Source: JAVBLF01 sp031553675
GTDB lineage: Bacteria > Bacillota > Clostridia > Christensenellales > CALWSW01
Direction: 5' to 3'
Length of the DNA stretch: 47,560 bases
NCBI GenBank assembly: GCA_031553675.1
Contig: JAVBLF010000061.1
Location: 1-47,560, forward strand
Shown here: positions 31,944 through 39,996 of the stretch, piece after piece
How the letters are laid out: each line of letters begins with the position of its first letter
Position numbering within the stretch: position 1 is the first letter of the stretch
Notes under the pieces: generated by a model
The model's input: only the letters and a program-made list of their open reading frames with translations
Told to the model about the DNA's origin: nothing
Database searches by the model: none
Program-made: the position numbers and the translations under genes

Positions 31944-33185
31944 ATGGCAGACGCGAAACAACTTTATGCCGAGCGCGAACAACGCGCCAGAACCTGCGTC
32001 TCGTTGCAGGAAGCCGACAGGGTCCCCTTCGTGCCGAAGATCGGCCGTTTTTATTCCACGGGCTACAACATTTCGACCTACGACGTCATGATGGACAAGC
32101 GCAACATCCTGCCGGGGATCGAGGCTTTTGTTCGCGATTACGAACCGGATCTCGGGTGGGTGCCGGTCGAACACAACATCCCCTCGGTGAAGGCGACGGG
32201 CGCCAATTTCTTGAAATGGCCCGGTCCGGATTTCGGCATTCCGAAGCGCGAATCCTTCCAAGTCTTGGACGGTTCCTTCATCCGCGATGACGAATTCGAA
32301 GAGTTCGTGCTCGATCCGACGCATTTCTTCCTGACGAAGTTTTACCCGCGCAAATTCGACAAGCTGAAAGGCCTCGCGAAGATCGACAGCCTGCGCATGC
32401 CCTTCGAGTACGGCATCTACGGCATGATGGCCGCCTTTGGCGATCCCGAGGTGCGCGCGTCGCTCCAGGCGCTGATGGAAGCCAGCACGGGCGCGCGCGA
32501 GTGGCAGCAGTATTCGGGCATGTGCGCCGGCAAGTTCATCGAAATGGGCGTACCGGTGGGCTGCGCCGTGGCGACGACCTGCGCCTTCGACGAATTCTCC
32601 GACAACGTGCGCGGCCTGCTGAACACGATCATGGACATCTACGAACGCCCCGACGAACTGCTGGCGGTGCTCGACACGATCGAACGCTACAGCATCGAAC
32701 CGGCGGTCATGGGTGCCAAGGCAATGGGCATTGAATACTTCTTCATCCCGCTGCATGCCGGTGTCGACGAATTCATGAGCCCGGAAAACTACGCAAAGTT
32801 CTATTGGCCCGGCCTGAAGAAGCTCATGACGCGCTTGATCGAAGAGGGCATCACGCCCTACGTCTTCTGCGAAGGCCGTTACAACACCCGCCTCGAACAG
32901 CTCCTCGACGTGCCAAAAGGCAAAGTCATCTACATGTTCGAAACCGTCGACATCAAGCGCGCCAAAGAAGTCCTCGGCGGCCACGCTTGCATCTGCGGCA
33001 ACCTGCCGACCGCCCTGCTCGCCCATGGAACTCCTGAGCAGGTCAAGGATGCCACGAAGAAGATGCTCGACGATTGCGCGCCGGGCGGCGGCTTCATGAT
33101 GGACGCCTCGATCGTCATCGACGACGTCAAGCACGAAAACCTCCAGGCGATGCGCGAGACGACGCTGATCTACGGGAAGTACTAA
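31944..33185 (+). CDS. Uroporphyrinogen decarboxylase (URO-D) family protein, possibly a methyltransferase
   Basis: A 413-aa TIM-barrel protein of the URO-D superfamily. In anaerobes this family includes methyltransferases that move methyl groups from corrinoid proteins to coenzyme M, folate or similar acceptors, as well as true haem enzymes. It is longer than HemE (about 350 aa), and HACICGNLPTALLAHGTPEQVKD plus CEGRYN recall the methyltransferase branch with its metal ligands. No corrinoid protein or haem gene is adjacent, so the acceptor is unknown. ATG 31944 has AAGGAG about 11 bases upstream. Confidence 0.78.
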   Translation: MADAKQLYAEREQRARTCVSLQEADRVPFVPKIGRFYSTGYNISTYDVMMDKRNILPGIEAFVRDYEPDLGWVPVEHNIPSVKATGANFLKWPGPDFGIPKRESFQVLDGSFIRDDEFEEFVLDPTHFFLTKFYPRKFDKLKGLAKIDSLRMPFEYGIYGMMAAFGDPEVRASLQALMEASTGAREWQQYSGMCAGKFIEMGVPVGCAVATTCAFDEFSDNVRGLLNTIMDIYERPDELLAVLDTIERYSIEPAVMGAKAMGIEYFFIPLHAGVDEFMSPENYAKFYWPGLKKLMTRLIEEGITPYVFCEGRYNTRLEQLLDVPKGKVIYMFETVDIKRAKEVLGGHACICGNLPTALLAHGTPEQVKDATKKMLDDCAPGGGFMMDASIVIDDVKHENLQAMRETTLIYGKY

Positions 33186-33194
33186 TTTTACGCT

Positions 33195-33281
33195 CTACTT
33201 TTCTTAAAAGAAAAGTAGCAAAAGAACTTTAGACGCCTACGGCGTTCCCGAAACACCCGCCATTTCGATAGCGGGTGTTTC
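33195..33281 (+). repeat. Intergenic hairpin repeat family 1, copy e
   Basis: CTACTTTTCTT / AAGAAAAGTAG inverted repeat, GCAAAAGAACTTTA, then GAAACACCCGC / GCGGGTGTTTC. Likely terminator of the URO-D gene. Confidence 0.7.
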
Positions 33282-33362
33282 GACGTTTTGGCGGTGGGGA
33301 TTCGGGTGTTCGGGGGTGTGGGGCTAGAATGACGGGGTGGGTGTGATCAGGCAAAAGGGCAA

Positions 33363-33394
33363 AAACGACCCCCTCCGTGAAAGAAGGGGGTCGT
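33363..33394 (-). terminator. Intrinsic terminator after the zinc-ribbon membrane protein gene
   Basis: On the minus strand ACGACCCCCTT / AGGGGGTCGT is followed by TTTTT. Confidence 0.8.
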
Positions 33395-33418
33395 GGGTCG
33401 ATTCGGTTTGGTTTGGAG

Positions 33419-33448
33419 TTAGGGTTAGGGTTAGGGTTAGGGTTAGGG
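33419..33448. repeat. Perfect (TTAGGG)5 hexamer repeat
   Basis: Five uninterrupted copies of TTAGGG, identical to the vertebrate telomere unit. The last copy contains the stop codon of the minus-strand gene. The G-rich strand could form a G-quadruplex. Confidence 0.9.
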
Positions 33449-35350
33449 GGCTGCTGTCGGCGACGGGGCAGCCGAAGCGTTGTTGTTCGCCGCGCCGGAC
33501 AGGGCGGCTTGGTCGTAGACGAAGAAGGCGTTCACGCGAATGACGGAATTGTTTTCGCTGTTGCCGTTGGCACTGGCATAAACGCGGTAGGACTCGCCGA
33601 CCTGTGGCTGGGCCATACCGAAGTAAGTGACGTCGACAGGCTTGGACGGGTCGCCGTCGATGGCCATCTTCATCGAGTAGACGGGGGTTTGGGCGGTGAT
33701 GCCGACGACGGTGGCGTCGAAGGCGAAGACCTTGTCGACGTTTTCGCCCGGAGCGGCGAGCACGGCGGCATAGTCGAGCGGGACGGCCGATCCGGTGTAG
33801 GCGTTGACCTCGGGCACGCGGCGAATCGCGATGCTTTGGGTCTTTTCGCCGACCTTCAGCGTAAAGCTGTGAAGGCCCGGCACGGGCAGACGCGCGACAA
33901 AGGAGAACTGGCCGTCTCCGGGGTTGTAGCTGATGTCGCCCGCGGTGCCAGTGACCTGGAGATCGCCGCCGGTGGGCGCCGTGCCGGTCACGTTGACGGT
34001 GTCGGACTCGACCGGGTTGGCGAAGGATTCATTGAGCTTGAATTCGCCGCCGGGAGAGGCCTTGCCCTGGATGCGGACGCTTTGGGCGCGCATGCGTTCC
34101 GACTTGGCGACGACTAGGATGTCAAAGTCGTTGGCGACGGCGATGCGGGCGTTGAAGTTGCCGTTGCCGTCGATTTCGTTTTCGCCGAGTAGGTATTCCG
34201 CGACGTACACTTGAACGGGGTTGCCGCCGGCGTCTGCCTTGCCGCTGATCTCGAGCACGCCGCCTTCGACGATGACGTTTTCGGTCGGGTTGGGCGCCGT
34301 CAGCGAAAGCGTGACCTGCGGGATTGCGATCTCGAACGAGGGCACTTCGACCGTCGTTTCGGTGCCGTCGGGGTCGGTCAGGATGACGTCGGGCGTGATC
34401 ACCATTTTGTCCTGGTTGGGCTCGGGATTCATGTGGATCCAGCTTTTGTCTGCCAGGCGATAGGCGACCGCGTCGTTGCTGAAGAGTTCGAACGACTGTT
34501 TGATCTCGGGGTTCCTGAAGGTCAGGACCTGTCCCTTTTTGCCGGCGATGGTGATCTTGTGGCCGGGGGAGCCGTCCTCCGCGTCCTCAAAGGGTTCGAC
34601 CGTGACGGGCATGCGGCCGCCCAAGATCGAATCGATGCCGTTTTTGACGCTGCCGTAGGTGCTGTTCAGCCAGAGCGCACCCAAAGCGATCGCAACAGCG
34701 ATCGCGGCCAGCAAAATCAGCCAGAAGATGGCGACGACGACACGGCTGCGACGGCGCTCTTTGCGCAGCGCCGCTTCGTCGTAATAGTCGTAGTAATCGT
34801 AGTATTCGGCGCCCTGGTTGGCCTGGAGCTTTTGGAGCTCGCGCGCCTCGCGTTCGGCGGCCTTTCGCTGCCTGCGAAGTTCGGCAGACGAGGGCTTTTC
34901 CGCGGCGGGGCGCTGTGCCGTCACAAAATCGTTCGCCGGCTCGACGGGAGGCGGCGGCGTCATGCGGCTGGGCGGCGGCGACTCCACGCGCGGCATTTCG
35001 CGCGATGGCGGCGGCGGTATTTCCTGGACCGTCTCTTCGGCGTAAGGAGGCATGTCGTCCGGAAGGGTAGCCGCGGCTGGCGTGCTGCGGATGATCACAT
35101 CTTCCTGAAACTCGTCTTTGAGGAGCGACTCGGCCTCGCCCGGCATATCTACTGCCGGAACGTGTTCTGCCGGTGCAGGGGTTTCCATGCGCGGCGGCGG
35201 TGCCTGGGGCGGCGGCGCCGTCTTGCCAGGCGCGCCGCTGGAGGGGACTTCGCTCCCATCCGGCACGCCAAAATCGCTGAGATCAGCGAAACAATTCTGG
35301 CAAAATACGTAATAGTCCGGGTTATAAGCCCCGCATTTGCTGCAAATCAA
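33443..35350 (-). CDS. Zinc-ribbon membrane protein with large extracytoplasmic region
   Basis: A 635-aa protein. The start is TTG at 35350, chosen because AAGGAGG lies 9 bases upstream and the zinc ribbon begins at once (ICSKCGAYNPDYYVFCQNC, Cys3, 6, 17, 20). A Pro/Glu-rich disordered region (about 25-150), a charged helix (RRQRKAAEREARELQKLQ) and a tyrosine-rich patch follow. One transmembrane helix (about 200-222, VVVAIFWLILLAAIAVAIALG) leads to an external part of about 400 residues rich in Gly, Asn, Val and Thr, with repeated beta-sandwich-like segments (GGVLEISGKADAGGNPVQVYV, SDTVNVTGTAPTGGDLQVTG). Topology: cytoplasmic ribbon, external beta domains. The function is unknown; it could be an envelope sensor or assembly factor. 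Confidence 0.75.
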   Translation of the reverse strand: MICSKCGAYNPDYYVFCQNCFADLSDFGVPDGSEVPSSGAPGKTAPPPQAPPPRMETPAPAEHVPAVDMPGEAESLLKDEFQEDVIIRSTPAAATLPDDMPPYAEETVQEIPPPPSREMPRVESPPPSRMTPPPPVEPANDFVTAQRPAAEKPSSAELRRQRKAAEREARELQKLQANQGAEYYDYYDYYDEAALRKERRRSRVVVAIFWLILLAAIAVAIALGALWLNSTYGSVKNGIDSILGGRMPVTVEPFEDAEDGSPGHKITIAGKKGQVLTFRNPEIKQSFELFSNDAVAYRLADKSWIHMNPEPNQDKMVITPDVILTDPDGTETTVEVPSFEIAIPQVTLSLTAPNPTENVIVEGGVLEISGKADAGGNPVQVYVAEYLLGENEIDGNGNFNARIAVANDFDILVVAKSERMRAQSVRIQGKASPGGEFKLNESFANPVESDTVNVTGTAPTGGDLQVTGTAGDISYNPGDGQFSFVARLPVPGLHSFTLKVGEKTQSIAIRRVPEVNAYTGSAVPLDYAAVLAAPGENVDKVFAFDATVVGITAQTPVYSMKMAIDGDPSKPVDVTYFGMAQPQVGESYRVYASANGNSENNSVIRVNAFFVYDQAALSGAANNNASAAPSPTAAP

Positions 35351-35431
35351 GTCGTGGAACCTCCTTGTTGGCCGTTCCGTCAGAATACCATATGGTGCGT
35401 AAGACAGCAACACACAATTTCACATGCTCAC

Positions 35432-35460
35432 ATTATAACAAAATCAAAGTGAAAATTGAA
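35432..35460 (-). promoter_or_regulatory. Promoter for the zinc-ribbon membrane protein gene
   Basis: On the minus strand TTCAAT, 17-base spacer, perfect TATAAT. Confidence 0.5.
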
Positions 35461-35611
35461 GTTGAAAATATGTACCAACGCGGGCACTGTCGAGTCATGT
35501 CGCCTCCGCGGACGAAAGCCCTTCCTCCCAGGGCGGATCCTTCATGCCTTCCCTCAGGCGGCAAAAATGCCGCGATCCCACGCCTTTGCTGCATTTTTCG
35601 CGATGTTGTGG
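35461..35611. other. Intergenic, nothing recognised
   Basis: Short open frames exist, but none has a ribosome site with a plausible product. Confidence 0.5.
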
Positions 35612-35650
35612 TATGATAAGTTTCGCCCGCCGTGCGCCCAGAGCATATAA
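35612..35650 (+). promoter_or_regulatory. Candidate promoters for iscS
   Basis: Extended -10 TGG-TATGAT at 35612-35617, and a perfect TATAAT at 35645-35650 with TTTCGC 18 bases upstream. Either could serve; the leader would be about 150-190 bases. Confidence 0.4.
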
Positions 35651-35803
35651 TGGAAAATGATTTCACACGAAGGTTCGATTCGAAAAATTTTTCAATATAA
35701 AGCGGATCTTCGCCCGCCCGGCCGTGATGTCCCACCGCGGAATGCGTTTTGTCTCGGCACACCGCCCCACCGCCCGGCGGCCCATCCGCGAGGAGATGTT
35801 TTC

Positions 35804-36949
35804 ATGATATACCTGGACAACAGTGCAACGACGCGGGTTTGCGACGCAGCCGCGCGCGCGGCTTTGAGCGGCATGCAGGAGCATTTTTATAATCCCTCTT
35901 CCAACTACGCCCCCTCCCTCCAAGTCGACGGGCAAATCCGCACGGTGCGCGAACGCATCGGCGCAGCCGTCGGCGCCAAAGCCGATGAAGTCATCTTCAC
36001 CGCCGGCGGAACCGAGTCGGACAACATCGCGATCCTCGGCACGTCATCGGCCTTGCGGCCGGGACGCTGGCGTTTCGTCAGCACCAAGATGGAACACGCG
36101 GCCGTCTACGAGGTCATGCGCGCGCTCGAACAGGCCGGGCAAGAGGTCATTTGGCTGCCCTTGAGCCCGTCCGGTCAGGTCGATCCGCGCGATGTCGCCG
36201 CCGTCGTCAACGAACGCACCGCCCTGGTCAGCGTCATCCACGTCAACAACGAATTCGGTTCGGTCGCCGATCTCGCCGCCATCAAGGCCGCGATCGACAG
36301 CCGAAACCCCCAAACCCTGCTTCACTCCGACGGCGTGCAGGCATTCGGCAAGCTGCCCTTTGCCAAGCTCCCCGTCGACCTCTACGCGATCAGCGGCCAC
36401 AAGTTCTACGCACCGAAAGGCGTCGGTGCCTTGATCATACGAAACGGCGTCAAAAACGGCGGCGGCATGATCGGCGGCGGCCAAGAACGTGGCCTACGGA
36501 GCGGCACGCTCAACACCCCCGGCATTTACGGCCTGGGCGCGGCGCTCGAGCAGATCAACGGCTTCTGCGGACGCCACATCGACCACATGCGCATGTGCAA
36601 GATCCGGCTGGCCACGAACCTGCTGCAAGTGCCCGACGCCGTCGTCAACGGCCCTTCACCCGAAGCGGGTGCGCCGCACATCCTCAACATCTCCTTCCTC
36701 GGCGTCAAGGGCGAAGTCATGCTCCACGCCCTCGAAGAGCGCAGCATCCTCGTCAGCACCGGTTCGGCTTGCTCCTCCAAAAAGAAAGGCCCCAACCGCG
36801 TCCTGGCATCGATCGGCGTCACAGGCGACCGCGCCGAGTCCGCCATTCGATTCTCGCTGAGCCCCGCCAATACGCCTGAGGAGATGGACTTTGCTTCCGA
36901 GGTCGTCGCCACCCTCGTCAAAAAGCTACGTAGATACCAACCGAGGTGA
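35804..36949 (+). CDS. iscS: Cysteine desulfurase (NifS/IscS family)
   Basis: Takes sulfur from L-cysteine as an enzyme persulfide, using PLP. The 381-aa protein starts MIYLDNSATTRV at 35804 with AGGAG upstream. The PLP lysine is in SGHKFYAPKGVG (near residue 200), the histidine in STKMEHAAVYE, and the catalytic cysteine loop is STGSACSSKKK (near 323). thiI follows 219 bp downstream, so the main sulfur acceptor is probably ThiI, with MnmA another candidate. No iscU or regulator is adjacent. Confidence 0.92.
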   Translation: MIYLDNSATTRVCDAAARAALSGMQEHFYNPSSNYAPSLQVDGQIRTVRERIGAAVGAKADEVIFTAGGTESDNIAILGTSSALRPGRWRFVSTKMEHAAVYEVMRALEQAGQEVIWLPLSPSGQVDPRDVAAVVNERTALVSVIHVNNEFGSVADLAAIKAAIDSRNPQTLLHSDGVQAFGKLPFAKLPVDLYAISGHKFYAPKGVGALIIRNGVKNGGGMIGGGQERGLRSGTLNTPGIYGLGAALEQINGFCGRHIDHMRMCKIRLATNLLQVPDAVVNGPSPEAGAPHILNISFLGVKGEVMLHALEERSILVSTGSACSSKKKGPNRVLASIGVTGDRAESAIRFSLSPANTPEEMDFASEVVATLVKKLRRYQPR

Positions 36950-36950
36950 C

Positions 36951-36980
36951 ACTGGGGAGATCCCTCTCCCCAGACCCCTC
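36951..36980 (+). repeat. Partial copy of repeat family 2
   Basis: Only the first hairpin remains: CTGGGGAGA / TCTCCCCAG, then ACCCC. Confidence 0.5.
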
Positions 36981-36981
36981 G

Positions 36982-37061
36982 GCCAACGGATTTCATGACT
37001 CCTGACCCCATTGCCAACGGAGCTCATGACTCCTGACCCCATTGTCAACGGAGCTCACGAT
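36982..37061 (+). repeat. 31-bp tandem repeat, 2.6 copies, between iscS and thiI
   Basis: Units start at 36982, 37013 and 37044; each begins GYCAACGGA and contains TCATGACTCCTGACCCCATT. The first two differ by two bases; the third is truncated. Confidence 0.8.
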
Positions 37062-37168
37062 CCGCTTTGTGCCCCAAACCAAGCGAATCGCCCCCACATG
37101 CACACAACCCATTTCGCGCACCGCACCGCGACGTGCGAATCCAAGCCCGTACAAAGGATGAAGTGACT

Positions 37169-38428
37169 ATGAGCAGCAAATCGGCGCTATTGATCCGCTA
37201 TGGCGAACTGCACTTGAAAGGAAGGAACCGTCCCTACTTTGACCGGATGCTCTTGCAGTCGATCCGGCAGGCGCTGACGGGACTGGACGCGACGCTGGAG
37301 CGCGGGCAAGGGCGCTACTATATCAAAGGATATGACGCGAGCGTCGAGGAGGAAGCTGTCGAACGCCTCAAACGCGTTTTTGGCGTGTATTCGATCAGCA
37401 TCGCGCGCGAATGTGAAAAAGACTGGCCCACGATCTGCGACGCTGCAACGGAACTGATGCGGCAGGAAGTCGCCCAACGCGGCCCATGCAGCTTTAAGGT
37501 CGTCGCACGTCGGTCGGACAAGCGCTTCCCCATGAATTCGACCCAGATGGCGCCCGATCTGGGCGGCGTGCTGCTCGAACGCATTCCGGAACTGCGCGTC
37601 GACGTCCACACCCCTGAGATTCCCTTGGGCCTGGAAATCCGCGAGTCGGCTTACCTCTATGCTGGTGAGATCCTGGGCCAGGGCGGCATGCCCGCCGGTT
37701 GCAACGGCCGAGCGGCCCTGCTGCTTTCGGGCGGCATCGATAGCCCCGTCGCTGGACACATGATGATGAAGCGCGGCCTGGCGATCGATTGCGTCTATTT
37801 TCACTCGCCGCCCTATACGAGCGAACGCGCGAAGGACAAGGTCGTCAGCTTGGCCCGCGTGCTGTCGGGCTATGTCGGCGCGATTCGCCTGCACGTCGTC
37901 CCTTTCACCGAGATGCAGCTCGCCATCTACGACGCGACGCCCGCTTCCCAAACAACCATTCTGCTGCGTCGCGCCATGATGCAAATCGCGGAACGCATCG
38001 CGACCGCCAATGGCTGCCAAGCGCTGATCACGGGCGAATCGCTCGGCCAGGTCGCCAGCCAGACACTTGAAAGCCTGGCCTGTACAAATGACGCCGTCGC
38101 CATGCCCGTCTTTCGCCCGCTGATCGGCTTCGACAAAAGCGAGATCATCGAGCGCGCCCGCAAGATCGGCACCTTTGAAACGTCCATCCTCCCCTACGAG
38201 GATTGCTGCACGATCTTCACGCCCAAAAATCCCGTCACCCGCCCCAAACTGTCCGAGATCCAGAAGAGTCAGGGCAAGCTTGCGAACTGGGACGAGCTCG
38301 CCGAACGCGCCCGGTCGGAAACCGAACTTCTCATCGTCACCCCCGGTTTGCCCGAAGCGATCCCCGACGCCCCCGACCACAGCCCCGACACGCCAACAAA
38401 GCTCGGCACAAGCGAATTCTCGCTTTAA
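37169..38428 (+). CDS. thiI: tRNA 4-thiouridine synthase ThiI
   Basis: Makes 4-thiouridine at position 8 of tRNA and can supply sulfur for thiamine. A 419-aa protein with an N-terminal ferredoxin-like region (MSSKSALLIRYGELHLKGRNR), a THUMP domain (about 60-165) and a PP-loop domain with LLLSGGIDSPVAGHMMMKRG (near 185). CQALITGESLGQVASQTLESL and ILPYEDCCTIFTPKNP follow. No rhodanese domain is attached, as in most Firmicutes, so it depends on an external persulfide such as the upstream desulfurase. ATG 37169 has AAAGGA about 11 bases upstream. Confidence 0.94.
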   Translation: MSSKSALLIRYGELHLKGRNRPYFDRMLLQSIRQALTGLDATLERGQGRYYIKGYDASVEEEAVERLKRVFGVYSISIARECEKDWPTICDAATELMRQEVAQRGPCSFKVVARRSDKRFPMNSTQMAPDLGGVLLERIPELRVDVHTPEIPLGLEIRESAYLYAGEILGQGGMPAGCNGRAALLLSGGIDSPVAGHMMMKRGLAIDCVYFHSPPYTSERAKDKVVSLARVLSGYVGAIRLHVVPFTEMQLAIYDATPASQTTILLRRAMMQIAERIATANGCQALITGESLGQVASQTLESLACTNDAVAMPVFRPLIGFDKSEIIERARKIGTFETSILPYEDCCTIFTPKNPVTRPKLSEIQKSQGKLANWDELAERARSETELLIVTPGLPEAIPDAPDHSPDTPTKLGTSEFSL

Positions 38429-38444
38429 CCAACAACCGACTTTC

Positions 38445-38477
38445 AAAACGCCCGCTATCGACATGGCGGGCGTTTTT
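38445..38477 (-). repeat. Intergenic hairpin repeat family 1, copy f (thiI terminator)
   Basis: AAAACGCCCGC / GCGGGCGTTTTT stem-loop with T-run, followed by a remnant CTGTACAGAG. Confidence 0.65.
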
Positions 38478-38511
38478 GCACCGCGCACCGGAATCCTGTA
38501 CAGAGAAAACG

Positions 38512-38546
38512 GCGAAGTCCCCGCTATCGACATGGCGGGGGCTTCG
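38512..38546 (-). repeat. Intergenic hairpin repeat family 1, copy g
   Basis: GAAGTCCCCGC / GCGGGGGCTTC; loop TATCGACATG identical to copy f. Confidence 0.65.
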
Positions 38547-38560
38547 GGGCAGTACGAAAG

Positions 38561-38690
38561 TTTTTGCGCAGCTTTTTTCAAAAAGCGCGTTCCCTCGCCC
38601 CGTTTTTGCGCAGCTTTTTTCAAAAAGCGCGTTCCCTCACCCCGTTTCTTTGCGCAACTTTCTTTTCAAAAAGCGCGTTCCCTCACCCAG
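38561..38690 (+). repeat. 42-bp tandem repeat, three copies
   Basis: Units 38561-38602 and 38603-38644 differ by one base; the third (38645-38690) is diverged and 46 bp. Each has TTTTTGCGCAGC and the small hairpin GCTTTTTTCAAAAAGC. They look like an amplified arm of repeat family 1. Confidence 0.8.
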
Positions 38691-38791
38691 TTTTTTCTTG
38701 CGACGAGCCGCGCGGATTCGCATAGACTAGTGAGCAGGTGCCGAAGTATGTGCAACCTTTCCTGCAATCGGCACGAAAATGCGCGATATCT

Positions 38792-38820
38792 TGCATTTGC
38801 AAGTGCAGCGGGGTAAAATG
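38792..38820 (+). promoter_or_regulatory. Candidate promoter for ldh
   Basis: TTGCAT, 17-base spacer, TAAAAT, 90 bp upstream of the start codon. Confidence 0.45.
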
Positions 38821-38910
38821 GACATAGCAATTCGTTAATTTGGAGACAATCTTGCCTCGTGGTGCAAACGGTTTCATTATCACATTTACATATTTTAAGG
38901 AGAGAAAGCC

Positions 38911-39870
38911 ATGAACGGAACCCAGAGGGGGAAAAAGATCAGCGTCGTCGGCGCGGGCAACGTCGGATCCTGCATCGCGTACACGTTAGCGCTGAGCGGC
39001 CTAGCCGCCGAAATCGCGCTGATCGACGTCAACCCGGAAAAAGCGGCGGGCGAAGTGATGGACATCATGCAGGGCTCGGCGTTTTTTCCGCCGGTCCGCG
39101 TCCACTCGGGCGACTACGATGCGACGCGCGATTCCGACATCGTGATCGTGACAGCCGGCATGGGGCGCAAGCCCGGCCAGAGCCGCATCGACCTTTGCCA
39201 GGGCAATGTCGAGGTCATCCGCACGATCGTCCCGCCGATCGTCGAGGCGTCGCCCAACGCGATGTTCATCATCGTCAGCAACCCCGTCGATATCCTCACC
39301 TATGCGGCACTCAAGCTGTCCGGCCTGCCCTCGTCCCACATCATCGGCTCGGGTACCATGCTCGACTCGGCCCGCCTGCGCTCGGCCGTCGCCTCGCATC
39401 TTCAGATCAATTCGCACGAAGTACAGGCCTTCGTCCTCGGCGAGCACGGCGACACCTCGATGGTTCCCTGGTCGCTGACGTCGATCAGCGGTATGACGAT
39501 GTCGACCTTTTGCAAGATCAACGGCATGAAGGAAAAGTGTGCCCCCAGCGAATTGGCGCGCATCGACGACGAGATGCGCAAGGCGGGCGCTTCGGTCATC
39601 CAGCGCAAAGGCGCTACCTTCTACGCCATCGCGCTGGCCGTACGGCGCATCTGCGAGGCGATCATCCGCAACGCCCACTCGCTGCTGACCGTCTCCAGTC
39701 TCATCCACGGACAGCACGGCATCGAGGACGTCTGCCTGAGCCTTCCGTTCGTGATCGGCTCTCAAGGCATCCTGCGCGAAGTCGAGATCTCCTTGACCCG
39801 CGACGAGGAGATCGATCTGCAAAAGAGCGCCGACGCGCTCAAAACAGTGCTCAACGATTTGCAGATCTGA
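38911..39870 (+). CDS. ldh: L-lactate dehydrogenase
   Basis: Reduces pyruvate to L-lactate with NADH, regenerating NAD+ in fermentation. A 319-aa protein with Rossmann motif VVGAGNVGSCIAYTLAL (near residue 12). The loop GRKPGQSRIDL carries glutamine where malate dehydrogenases have arginine, supporting LDH. SNPVDILTY, GSGTMLDSARLR and the catalytic-histidine motif GEHGDTSMVPWS (near 180) follow. AAGGAG lies upstream of ATG. A perfect terminator follows. Confidence 0.92.
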   Translation: MNGTQRGKKISVVGAGNVGSCIAYTLALSGLAAEIALIDVNPEKAAGEVMDIMQGSAFFPPVRVHSGDYDATRDSDIVIVTAGMGRKPGQSRIDLCQGNVEVIRTIVPPIVEASPNAMFIIVSNPVDILTYAALKLSGLPSSHIIGSGTMLDSARLRSAVASHLQINSHEVQAFVLGEHGDTSMVPWSLTSISGMTMSTFCKINGMKEKCAPSELARIDDEMRKAGASVIQRKGATFYAIALAVRRICEAIIRNAHSLLTVSSLIHGQHGIEDVCLSLPFVIGSQGILREVEISLTRDEEIDLQKSADALKTVLNDLQI

Positions 39871-39890
39871 ATTGCATCACGCATTTTGGG

Positions 39891-39917
39891 AACGGTGGCC
39901 AGGTGCCACCGTTTTTT
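39891..39917 (+). terminator. Intrinsic terminator after ldh
   Basis: AACGGTGGC / GCCACCGTT stem followed by a run of T. Confidence 0.88.
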
Positions 39918-39996
39918 TACGATTTGTTTCCTTTGCCTTTCGGCCCATTTGTGCTATCCTATACAGTTGAGAATGCTTGCGTGAAAGGATATGCGC

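Noticed and set aside
36982..38690. CRISPR array
   Set aside because: The 31-bp and 42-bp repeats are directly tandem without unique spacers, and no cas genes are present.
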